Shown: in pieces, positions 1-8,200 of the stretch
How the letters are laid out: each line of letters begins with the position of its first letter
Position numbering within the stretch: position 1 is the first letter of the stretch
IMG/VR virus record: IMGVR_UViG_3300007344_000304
Span: 1-21,679 of that record
Direction: 5' to 3' (one strand)
DNA from: a virus
DNA length: 21,679 nt
The notes under the pieces: model-generated
Databases searched by the model: none
Told to the model about the DNA's origin: nothing
The model's input: the letters and a program-made list of their open reading frames with translations, nothing else
Translations under genes and position numbers: made by a program

Positions 1-285
1 CTAGACCCAGCGTATGCTGCTGAAAACCCAGAAATATGCGGTACAAAAACTGATCCTTGCCTAGACCCAGCGTATGCTGCTGAAAACCCAGAAATATGCG
101 GTACAAAAACTGATCCTTGCCTAAATCCAGCGTATGCTGCTGAAAACCCAGAAATATGTGGGACAACAACTGATCCTTGCCTAAATCCAGCGTATGCTGC
201 TGAAAACCCAGAAATATGCGGGACAACAACTGATCCTTGCCTAAATCCAGCGTATGCTGCTGAAAACCCAGAAATATGCGGGACA
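1..285 (+). repeat. 60-bp in-frame tandem repeat array, 4.75 copies
   Basis: Units begin at 1, 61, 121, 181 and 241. Units 1 and 2 are identical over 60 bp. Units 3 and 4 differ from each other at one base (tgtg versus tgcg) and form a second subtype beginning ctaaatccag. Unit 5 matches the second subtype for 45 bp and then diverges. The array is in frame with the host gene and probably continues left of the window. The near identity, including synonymous sites, indicates recent duplication or gene conversion. Confidence 0.95.
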
Positions 286-777
286 GTCCGTATTATCGAG
301 TGTCCGCCGAATAGTGATAAGCCCGGCAGAGCAGTGCCTACGGGGCAGACTGTACAGAGTTTCTGTTATGAAGGCGCACCGCCACCTCCCGAAGACCCCT
401 GTTTAAATCCAGCATATGCAGCAGAGAATCCGATAGAGTGCGGTACAAAAACTGACCCGTGCTTGGATGCAGACTATGCAGCAGCAAACCCAGAGAAGTG
501 CGGGGTAGATACTGATCTTTGTGATAACCCAGTATATGCGTACTTTAATCCAGAAATTTGTGGTGTCGTACAAACCCCCAGTACGAGTTTGCCTAGTAGT
601 TCTCGTGGCGTTAGAGTAACAGGGCCAGAGCTAGCGCAAATTGACTATTTATACGATATAGGTGGCGAAAGTATTTTTAACCCTAATATGGCAAGCCGCC
701 CTTATGCAGCAAAAAGTGGCGGTATAATAGATACTTATAATGAGTTTGATGAACTTATAGATTTATTGAGAGGCTAA
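1..777 (+). CDS. Cysteine-repeat virion-type protein, 5'-truncated
   Basis: The reading frame is open from base 1 to the TAA at 775-777, so this is the 3' part (258 residues) of a gene that starts left of the window. The GTG at 334 is an internal codon, not a start. Residues 1-95 are five copies of a 20-residue unit of the type DPCLxPAYAAENPEICGT. After a 36-residue spacer rich in Pro and Gly there are three diverged copies (residues 135-188). Cysteines recur at spacings of 13 and 7 residues, so each unit brings two, which suggests disulfide-stabilised or metal-linked short repeats. The C-terminus carries a SGGIIDTYNEFDELIDLL segment resembling short GGI motifs in the genes that follow. No domain of known function is recognised. 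Position at the head of a virion block suggests a tail or surface protein; this is inference. The stop codon lies 1 nt before the next gene's ATG. Confidence 0.85.
   Translation, partial: LDPAYAAENPEICGTKTDPCLDPAYAAENPEICGTKTDPCLNPAYAAENPEICGTTTDPCLNPAYAAENPEICGTTTDPCLNPAYAAENPEICGTVRIIECPPNSDKPGRAVPTGQTVQSFCYEGAPPPPEDPCLNPAYAAENPIECGTKTDPCLDADYAAANPEKCGVDTDLCDNPVYAYFNPEICGVVQTPSTSLPSSSRGVRVTGPELAQIDYLYDIGGESIFNPNMASRPYAAKSGGIIDTYNEFDELIDLLRG
403..564 (+). repeat. Three diverged copies of the 60-bp/20-aa repeat
   Basis: Units start at 403, 463 and 523 and keep the 20-residue period, the Tyr-Ala core, the Asn-Pro pair and both cysteines. Their codons differ extensively from the array at 1-285. 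The third copy is the most diverged (DNPVYAYFNPEICG). They look like older copies from which the homogenised upstream array has expanded or diverged. Confidence 0.85.
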
Positions 778-778
778 G

Positions 779-1681
779 ATGGGCGAATTCTTTGATTGGG
801 TAGGTAACACAGTAGGTGCTGCGGTTGACGTAGTTACTGACTTTTTTACTACCGACGATGGGACTATAGACATGTCCAAAGTAGCCCCTGTACTGGGGTT
901 ATTTCTGGCTTCTCGTGCCAAAGACTCTAGTACTATTTCTGATTTTTTAGGGCTTGGTGGAGATAGCCAAGGCCCTCTTGGGTACATGGGTGGTATTCCT
1001 GATTACACAGCCTACCGTCAGCAAGTACCTATGTATACTCAAGAAGATGCCGCAGCATATGACCCAGACCGCCGTCCGGGCGGAGGTGGCCGTCGGTATT
1101 TTACGCAGACCCAGTATGTAGGTACGGGGGGCGATGCTGCTGCTAACCAAGCCGCTATAGACGCTGCACAAGCCGCTACAGACGCAGAAAAATGGAATTT
1201 AGCCACACAGAATCTTACTAATCTCAGTAGGCAAACACGTCCTGTTTCAACCAAATACGCTCCCACGGTAGCTTCTACAGGAATAATTCCTGCGCAACGT
1301 AGTTATATGGCTCCTGCTTCTGGTGCAGACGTTGTACAAACTAGATTAGACGAGTTAATAGAAGCCTCCAAACCCGGCGCTATTGGTATGATGGAAGGTG
1401 GACTAGCTTCTTTAGACGGCATGGGACAAGGCTACTACTTAGGCGGCCCAACAGATGGCATGGCAGATAGGATTCCTGCTACTATAGACGCCACGCAACC
1501 CGCTGCCCTCAGTGATGGCGAGTTCGTTATCCCTGCCGATGTAGTCAGCCATCTTGGTAATGGCAATTCCAATGCAGGTGCCGAGCAACTTTACTCTATG
1601 ATGGATAGAGTGAGACAGGCCAGAACTGGCCGTCAGACACAGGGCACCCAAATAAACCCAAACAAATTTATGCCAAGTTGA
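779..1681 (+). CDS. Phage virion-type protein with C-terminal DGEFVIPADVV module
   Basis: A 300-residue protein. The ATG at 779 follows an AGAGG ribosome-binding site 5 nt upstream, just after the previous stop. The N-terminus (about 1-55) is a mixed amphipathic/hydrophobic stretch containing VAPVLGLFLAS. The middle is low-complexity, rich in Ala, Gly and Gln (a GGGG tract near residue 102). The C-terminal third is the informative part: GMMEGGLASL near residue 203, then YYLGGPTDG, DRIPATI, and LSDGEFVIPADVVSHLG at about 245-262. The last is a module that recurs in many phage structural proteins, usually as 'D.IPA.LS.GEFV'. The family is known from phage virion gene blocks but its biochemical role is not established. 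Neighbours on both sides are structural-type genes, so a tail or virion-associated role is inferred. The protein ends with a polar tail. Confidence 0.8.
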   Translation: MGEFFDWVGNTVGAAVDVVTDFFTTDDGTIDMSKVAPVLGLFLASRAKDSSTISDFLGLGGDSQGPLGYMGGIPDYTAYRQQVPMYTQEDAAAYDPDRRPGGGGRRYFTQTQYVGTGGDAAANQAAIDAAQAATDAEKWNLATQNLTNLSRQTRPVSTKYAPTVASTGIIPAQRSYMAPASGADVVQTRLDELIEASKPGAIGMMEGGLASLDGMGQGYYLGGPTDGMADRIPATIDATQPAALSDGEFVIPADVVSHLGNGNSNAGAEQLYSMMDRVRQARTGRQTQGTQINPNKFMPS

Positions 1682-1689
1682 GGTGAATC

Positions 1690-2553
1690 ATGGGCGATGA
1701 TGATCTCGATCCAAACGCAATAGCGACCGATACGTCGGACGATTTATTTTCAAATACCACAAGAGCGGAGGAATCTTCGCTTTCTTCGTGGGCTGGCCCG
1801 TATGTCACGGAAATGCTTGGTCGTGGGCAGGCTCTTGCTGGTATGCCGTATACCGCATACCAAGGCCCCCTAACTGCTGGAGAATCTGGTCTACAAACGC
1901 AAGCCTACCAAGGTCTGGGTGCTTTAACTGCTCCGATTACACAGATGGGGGGCTATACACCTACTTCATTTACTGAGGCTGGTGTAGCGCAGCAGTACAT
2001 GTCTCCTTATCTGCAAATGTCCCTTGAGCCGCAGATCGCAGAGGCGCAACGTCAAGCTGAAATCGCCCGAACTAAACAAGCTAGTCGGCTAAGTAAAGCC
2101 GGAGCTTATGGTGGTGGCCGTCAAGCTATTATGGATTCTGAGTTAATCCGTAACACATTGCGTAACATAGCGGACATTACCGGTACTGGATACCAACAAG
2201 CCTTCACAGAAGCGCAGGGTCAGTTTAATACTGAAGAACAAGCACGTAGACAAGCTCAAGAAATGATGAATCAGTTTGGGTTTGACGTATTTGAAGCCCA
2301 ACGTCGTGCGGGTGCTGAACAACGGGGTATCGAAGGTGAGGGCATTGCCGCAGATATCGCTCAGTTTGAAGAAGAACGTGACTTCCCTTACAAACAAGTA
2401 CAGTACATGCAGTCATTGCTGCAAGGTATGCCAGTTGGCGTTGCCAGCTACGAGTACACGGAGCCTTCCGGCTTAAGTTCTTTACTAGCTGGTGCTCAAG
2501 GCGGCTCTGATATCTATACGTTGTTAAATAACATATTAAATCCTCCAGCATAG
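1690..2553 (+). CDS. Conserved phage virion-type protein, Ala/Gln-rich and helical
   Basis: 287 residues, starting at ATG 1690 behind a GAGGTG ribosome-binding site and 8 nt after the preceding stop. An acidic N-terminus leads into a segment with YMSPYLQMSLEPQI (about 103-116). A long helical, Gln/Arg/Ala-rich region follows, containing the recognisable AGAYGGGRQAIMDSE motif (about 137-151), and continues as predicted coiled-coil to about residue 235. The 'YMNPY...AGAFGGSRQ' pattern is familiar from proteins in marine and T7-like phage structural blocks, next to internal virion protein genes. I know no demonstrated function. No signal peptide or membrane segment is evident. The gene sits immediately before two large ejection-type proteins, so a role in the internal core or tail is a reasonable inference. 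Confidence 0.8.
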   Translation: MGDDDLDPNAIATDTSDDLFSNTTRAEESSLSSWAGPYVTEMLGRGQALAGMPYTAYQGPLTAGESGLQTQAYQGLGALTAPITQMGGYTPTSFTEAGVAQQYMSPYLQMSLEPQIAEAQRQAEIARTKQASRLSKAGAYGGGRQAIMDSELIRNTLRNIADITGTGYQQAFTEAQGQFNTEEQARRQAQEMMNQFGFDVFEAQRRAGAEQRGIEGEGIAADIAQFEEERDFPYKQVQYMQSLLQGMPVGVASYEYTEPSGLSSLLAGAQGGSDIYTLLNNILNPPA

Positions 2554-2564
2554 GAATATAAGTA

Positions 2565-5255
2565 ATGGCTATGCAGCAAACACCACAAGGTTTACAGGCT
2601 TTGATGCCCCAACAGCGTCCCGTACAGCAGCCTAGACCAGCTATGCCGAATGTAAATCCACAACGTATGCAAGCGGCGGTTGATGTCGTAGATAACGATT
2701 TACAAGATTTAGGGATAGACCCTAAAACTCGTGCTGCTATGAAAGCGCAGGAAGCCGTTGATTTACTGAAATCGGCTGACCAAGATTTGGCAAAAGCGCA
2801 AGGCCAACAAGTTCCTCAAATGCCAGTACTCGATCAGCGTAAACAACAAGCTGCTGAAGGTATCATTGGACTTATGCAACGGCTAATGCCCGGTGCTCAA
2901 GTAGCTGGTATGCAGCGTCGCCCACAACCACAACGTCGTGCTGCGCCAAACATGTTAGCCGGACTAGGTGGTATGCAGCGTCGCCCACAACCACAAGCTA
3001 TGCCTCAAGCTCAACCACAACAACGTCCGATGGCAGCAGGTATATCACAACTTTCTGCGCCAAATATGGCTCGTATGCCACAAATGGCCGCTCGTGGTGG
3101 AATTATTGGCTATGCCGAAGGCGGCCCTACAGAGGGCGAAACAGCTCAAATACAACAGCTTAACCCGTTCAATAAAATGATGAGCGAGGAGTATAACGAG
3201 CTATCTAGTGATCTAAATGTACAAAATTACATGTCGATAGAACAGCAAGTTGAGCGTTATAAAGCTGCTGGGGATATGGAAAGCGCAAGAATGGAAAGCG
3301 AAAACTTAAAGACCTTTCCGCCTGATACCTTTTTTAAAGTCCAACGACTCAAAACTATTATGGCCGGTGGTAATCCTGATGCCGAATTAGCCTATGGTGG
3401 CGAAGTAAAAAAGTACGCAGGGCCTGATGGAAGTTTTGTAGGGGCCAATAATCCATTCAACATACGCGACTACAATCAAAATTGGCAAGGACAAACAGGC
3501 GCTACTAGAGGTTTTGTCGATTTTGAAGACGTGACTTCAAGTGTAAGAGCAGCGGATAGACTACTTAGTAATTATCCAGAGCTTGGAGATGTAGCAACTT
3601 TACGTGAAACCGTTTCTAGGTACGCGCCCCCTAACGAAAACGACACTGATAACTACCTAAAGTTTGTTTCTGAACAAACAGGTATTCCTACGGATGCGCC
3701 TATTGATTTAACTGATCCTAGTGTTAGACGAAGAATTTTATCTGCTATAGCCAAAATGGAATCAGGCACTGATATTAGCCCAAATCAAATGTTGGCTATG
3801 TTAGAAGGACGAAATCCAGATAGAGAAACCGTGGCAGCACAAGATAGTAGCCCTTCAAACGATTACATAGATGATGAGTTAGAAGCAGAAATACAAGCTA
3901 TTCTTGCGGCTCGACCCGAGAGAGATTTACCTCCTCGTCCTACTTATATGAGTAGCGCAGAAAGGCGAGAGCAAAGAGGTGATAGGACGCCTATGCAGAT
4001 GTTTAGAGACTTTATGGCGTCTCAAGAAGAAAAAGCAGAAGAACGAGAACGCCGTCGTGACGAGTTTAATACAAAAATTGCGCTGGCTAACCGAGGACTT
4101 ACAAGAAACGAAATTGGGCAAGCTATGGGTAACGTGGAGCGCAGAAGAGAACAAGCTGCACAACCAGAAACTCCTCGTGGCGTACCGTTAGACTTGTCAA
4201 AACCTCCTAGCCGTACAGCTACTCGTGGTACTGACTTGGAAAATACTGGGATAGTGGCAAACTTGTTTACACCACAACAAGGTGCAGGACAACCCGCTCC
4301 TACTACACCTACAGACCCAGCGCAGGAAATAATAGGTAGAATGCGCACCGAAGCCGCTAATATTGGTAACTACCAACGCACACCAAGTGCTTTAGAAACC
4401 CAGCTAGAAGGAGTACTGGGTGAACAACTTGGTGCTATGGAAGGTGCTAGAGCCGCAGAAGAAACCGCAGCGCGTGCAGCACTTGGTATGTCTGATGTCG
4501 AGAAACAAGCTGTAGAAGACCTTATTAAAGCTGATGAAGACTACTACGGTAAGATTCTTAGTCCTGCCGAACGCGCCAGACGTAAAAATGAACTAATTAT
4601 GCAAGCGTATCTAAGTGGTAATAGTCTTGTAGATCAAGCCAGAAGAAGTGTTGGTTCTCAGTCTCAACTACGTAGACAGCAGCAACAGCAAGAACGCGAA
4701 GCCGCTAAAGTAAGACCACAAACTACTGTTGAACTTGAAAAAGCACAACGTAATATACGCGGACAAGTATATGAAGCTGGAAGAGGGGCAGAGCAAACCG
4801 CACGCACTACTCTGAATCAGGCTATACAGTCTGCGGGTAACTACGTAAACACCATAGCTAACCGTGATGCAGAGATGGCTATTCAACAGTCTCGCGCCAA
4901 TTTAGATGTATTGAAAGCTGAAATAGACTCAGTGCTTACAGCTAGACAGCTTGATGATGCTGCTGAAGGTCGCTTAATGACTCTATACGCTAACTTAGAT
5001 AGAAATATTATGACGTTAGACAATGTACTTGCCGATATGGAATCTGACCCGCTTGCTAAAGCTGACGATAAAACTAGAGTTCGTAACTACATCACAGAGT
5101 TAAGAGGTATAAAACAGACCACAATGAACGATATAGCCCGACAAATAGGTCTTCCAGCACAGCGAGTAGGTAGGATACTAGGCGCAGGTGCAGGAGAAGG
5201 CAGTACGGGCGATCCTGAAATAGATGCTCTGGTAGAGCAATATACAAATAGATAA
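2565..5255 (+). CDS. Large internal virion protein with phi6 P5-like muralytic domain
   Basis: 896 residues; ATG 2565 follows an AGGA motif 9 nt upstream. The N-terminal ~175 residues are Gln/Pro/Met-rich and contain a duplicated GMQRRPQPQ. At 176-188 is ARGGIIGYAEGGP, a short motif echoed elsewhere in this block. Residues ~285-415 look like the muralytic domain named after phage phi6 protein P5: NNPFNIR (295-301), WQGQTG, GFVDFED, RYAPPNENDTDNY, the DLTDPSVR helix, and a final KMESG with Glu399 in the place of the usual HENG-type Glu. This fold degrades peptidoglycan. The remaining ~480 residues are helical, charged and probably coiled-coil, with no recognised domain. The arrangement fits a virion-associated enzyme that opens the cell wall during DNA entry, as T7 gp16 does with a different lysozyme fold. 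It lies 11 nt before the giant protein gene. Confidence 0.82.
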   Translation: MAMQQTPQGLQALMPQQRPVQQPRPAMPNVNPQRMQAAVDVVDNDLQDLGIDPKTRAAMKAQEAVDLLKSADQDLAKAQGQQVPQMPVLDQRKQQAAEGIIGLMQRLMPGAQVAGMQRRPQPQRRAAPNMLAGLGGMQRRPQPQAMPQAQPQQRPMAAGISQLSAPNMARMPQMAARGGIIGYAEGGPTEGETAQIQQLNPFNKMMSEEYNELSSDLNVQNYMSIEQQVERYKAAGDMESARMESENLKTFPPDTFFKVQRLKTIMAGGNPDAELAYGGEVKKYAGPDGSFVGANNPFNIRDYNQNWQGQTGATRGFVDFEDVTSSVRAADRLLSNYPELGDVATLRETVSRYAPPNENDTDNYLKFVSEQTGIPTDAPIDLTDPSVRRRILSAIAKMESGTDISPNQMLAMLEGRNPDRETVAAQDSSPSNDYIDDELEAEIQAILAARPERDLPPRPTYMSSAERREQRGDRTPMQMFRDFMASQEEKAEERERRRDEFNTKIALANRGLTRNEIGQAMGNVERRREQAAQPETPRGVPLDLSKPPSRTATRGTDLENTGIVANLFTPQQGAGQPAPTTPTDPAQEIIGRMRTEAANIGNYQRTPSALETQLEGVLGEQLGAMEGARAAEETAARAALGMSDVEKQAVEDLIKADEDYYGKILSPAERARRKNELIMQAYLSGNSLVDQARRSVGSQSQLRRQQQQQEREAAKVRPQTTVELEKAQRNIRGQVYEAGRGAEQTARTTLNQAIQSAGNYVNTIANRDAEMAIQQSRANLDVLKAEIDSVLTARQLDDAAEGRLMTLYANLDRNIMTLDNVLADMESDPLAKADDKTRVRNYITELRGIKQTTMNDIARQIGLPAQRVGRILGAGAGEGSTGDPEIDALVEQYTNR
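2906..2996 (+). repeat. 28-bp direct repeat pair, 63-bp spacing
   Basis: A 28-bp sequence beginning tggtatgcagcgtcgccc occurs at 2906-2933 and again at 2969-2996. The spacing is 63 bp (21 codons), so both copies are in frame and encode GMQRRPQPQ. It lies in the Gln/Pro-rich N-terminal region of the 896-aa virion protein and looks like an internal duplication. Confidence 0.9.
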
Positions 5256-5266
5256 GGGCTGCAAGT

Positions 5267-8200
5267 ATGGCGACTCTTGAGGAACTCGGTAGTGCGTTAA
5301 AAAATGCGCACGCCGCTGGGGATGTAGAGGCAGCTAGAAAACTAGCTAACGCCATACAAACATACAGCCCACAGCCAGAGCCAACTGAAGACACTTCTCT
5401 GTTCGGCTACATACCTGAAACTGCCAAAGCTATTGCTGCCGGTGGTGCTGGGATGATTGAGTCTGCCCTGACCGGTGCGTCATTTATACTACCCGAAGAA
5501 GCCGAACAGGCTGCTCGCCGTAAGATTGCCGAAGTTGGCGGCGGGGTACAGGAGTTCCTTGCCCCTGATGAAGCCTACGAAGGTACCTATCTTGACCTGA
5601 TGCGTGGTGTCGGTTCGACACTACCGTTCTTAGCTGCTGCTCCGTTCGGTGCCCCCGGTATTATTGCTGGTGCCGCCGTAGGTGTGGGTGCTGGTGCAGG
5701 TGAAGCTGCGCAACGTGCAGAGGCTGCTGGGGCTACTGAGGAAGAGATCAGCACTGCTGCTGGCTACGGTATGATTCCGGGCGCGTTTGAGATGATAGGC
5801 CCTACGCGGATTATCAGGCGTGCGCAGAGAGCACTTGGCCCTAATACTAGCAATGTTGCCGATGCGTTAAATAACAGTTTCAAAGCCCGGCTTGGTAGGG
5901 TAAGCGAAGGCAAACTTGGTCGTATAACTAAAGCGGCTATGGATGAGGCAGCGCAAGAAGCCTCGGCTGAAGTATTACAGAATCTTATTTCACAGGGTGT
6001 CTACGATCCCGACACCGGAACCTTTGAGGGTGTAGGCGAGTCTGCCAAGATCGGTGGTGGTGTAGGTGCTATCCTTGCGTTGTTTACCGAAATGATTGTT
6101 CCGGGTAGGCAGCGTGGCCCAACCCCGCAAGAACCAGCCGCACCAGAAGAACCAGCACCAGAAGAACCCGCAGCACCAGAACCTATTCCACCAGAAGGTG
6201 ACCTACTGGGGCCAACAACAGTATCCGATATTTTAGATACAGATACTTTAGAAGAAATAGGTATCGATCTTGAAACAAATACTGCTGAAAAATTGTTTGG
6301 GTTAAATTGGGCTGATCCAGAAGAAAGAGCGGAAGCAGAACAAATATTAGAAGATTACATTGATCGTGGTTTAGTAAGAGCTTATAAACCTCAACTTGTT
6401 TCGCGCATAAGAGCTGTTTTAGATACCACCCCTCTTGTAAAACCGGAAGAACCGGAAGATGAAGTACGAAGAGCTACGGAAGTATCGCCTGACCAAATAG
6501 ATATAGAAGAACAGATAGCGGCTAGTGAGGCTGCGGAACGCGCCGAAGAGCAAGCTGTACAAGCTGAAGAGCGAGCTGCCAGAGAAGATGAGCGAGCGTT
6601 AGCTGAAGGTCGCGTAGCCGAGCGTCGCCAGCGAGAGTCCGTCGAGAAACGTAGACAAGTACTCCTACCTATTATAGAGCGTCAAGATATTGACGGCGTA
6701 GAAAACTTAAAGCGTGCATTTAGTGCGGAGTTGGGCAGACAAGGTTTTACAAATACTGAGCCTACCGAAGAAGAACTAACATTAATTAACCGTGCTGCCG
6801 ATGTGCGGGGGGCTTTTGCCACCCAAGAAGCCGAACAAGAAGCCGTAGAAGCCGCACGAGATGCCGCGCAGGCAGAAGGAACCGCAGAGTTAGAAGCACT
6901 CATACCAGAGCGTAGACAGCGGCCTATTCCTGTAGAGACCACTGAACAAGATGCACAGCGTGCCGAAGCTGCTCGACTTAATAGAGAGCGAATGGATCGC
7001 ACGGGTCGGGGTACTGAAGGTCAGCTTGAATTCCCAGCTATAGAGCGTGCTGAACGTGCCGCCGCCCGTGCCCCTCAGACTGAGGAAGTTGTAGAAGAAG
7101 CACCTAAAGTACGTAAAGCAGACAAGCGATTTTTTGATCGTCTTGGCGTTGCCCCTCAAGCTCCTGTACGTAAACAAGTTCGAGGTATGGACGTTACCAG
7201 CGAAGAGGTTCGTACTGCTTTGACCAACTTAGGCCGTAATCGCAACGTCAGTGAACAGACCAAGATCAATATAAACAACTTCCTACAAGAAACCCCAGAG
7301 GCTGTTCCCCAGCAAGACTTATTTGCCCCTACCCGTCCTCGTCCGACTGCGTTACAACAAGAGCAAGCTAGGATTCAAGCAGAGAAAGAAGCGGCAAAAG
7401 CGGCACCACCTACAGCTAGGAAAAGGAAAAGGAAAAAGACAACAAAAACTAAAAAAGTAGAGAAGCAGCAAGAAAGACAAAAACGTATAGGTAGAGCGCC
7501 TGCCCCCGAAGCATTTGCCCAGCAACCTCAACTGTTAGGCCCATTGTCCCCTACCGACAGAGACTTGTTCGCTACAGATGAAGCTCTGGCACGGTACGCA
7601 AAGGTTGCTAGAAATGCAAATAATCTTTTGGCTACGATTGCTTACGACTCTACAGTTGCCAGACACCCTGAAGTGGCTAAAGCAGAAGCTGATACACGTA
7701 AAGTAGCTCGTAAGGCAATACGAGCGATTAGGGATAAGGGTAGCCCAGAACTATTAGAAAACCTGAATCAGCATCTACGGTACCAAACCTTTTTAGAAGA
7801 CGCTGTAAACAGAAGAGATAGTAGGAACAAATCACTTGAAAGTCTAAGGGGCACCATAGCTGGCACTTTGTATACAGGAGAACAAGAGTCCCAAACAAAA
7901 GCGTGGAACCGAACAGGCTGGTGGAACAGTGCAGAAGCAAAGGCTCCGAGAGAAGTTATTCAAGTTGATGTAGATCAAGCCATCAAGGACGGTATTGTTG
8001 ATGGTAACGTCCAAGAAATAGTAGCTGAGTCAGAAGTAGAAAACGGCACAGTTGAAAACCCTGAAGGTTTAGAGGGACTTCAAAATACTAAAGACCTTCT
8101 AGTTAAGAACGCTGTTGCTGCTTCTATGCCGGAAGTGTCCGAGACAGTAAACGATTTGTTGTTGGACAACAATATAGGTGGCGCACTAGATCAGATAGCC

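Noticed and set aside
1-300. Regular 60-bp repeats considered as a CRISPR array
   Set aside because: The units are contiguous, have no unique spacers, and are in frame within an open coding sequence.
334-777. A separate 147-aa gene starting at GTG 334
   Set aside because: The frame is open to the left edge, there is no ribosome-binding site at 334, and the repeat family continues upstream in the same frame.
4022-4348. A 108-residue minus-strand open frame inside the 896-aa virion gene
   Set aside because: Antisense to a clearly coding gene, with Ser/Arg/Ala-rich low-information protein and no recognisable domain or start signal.
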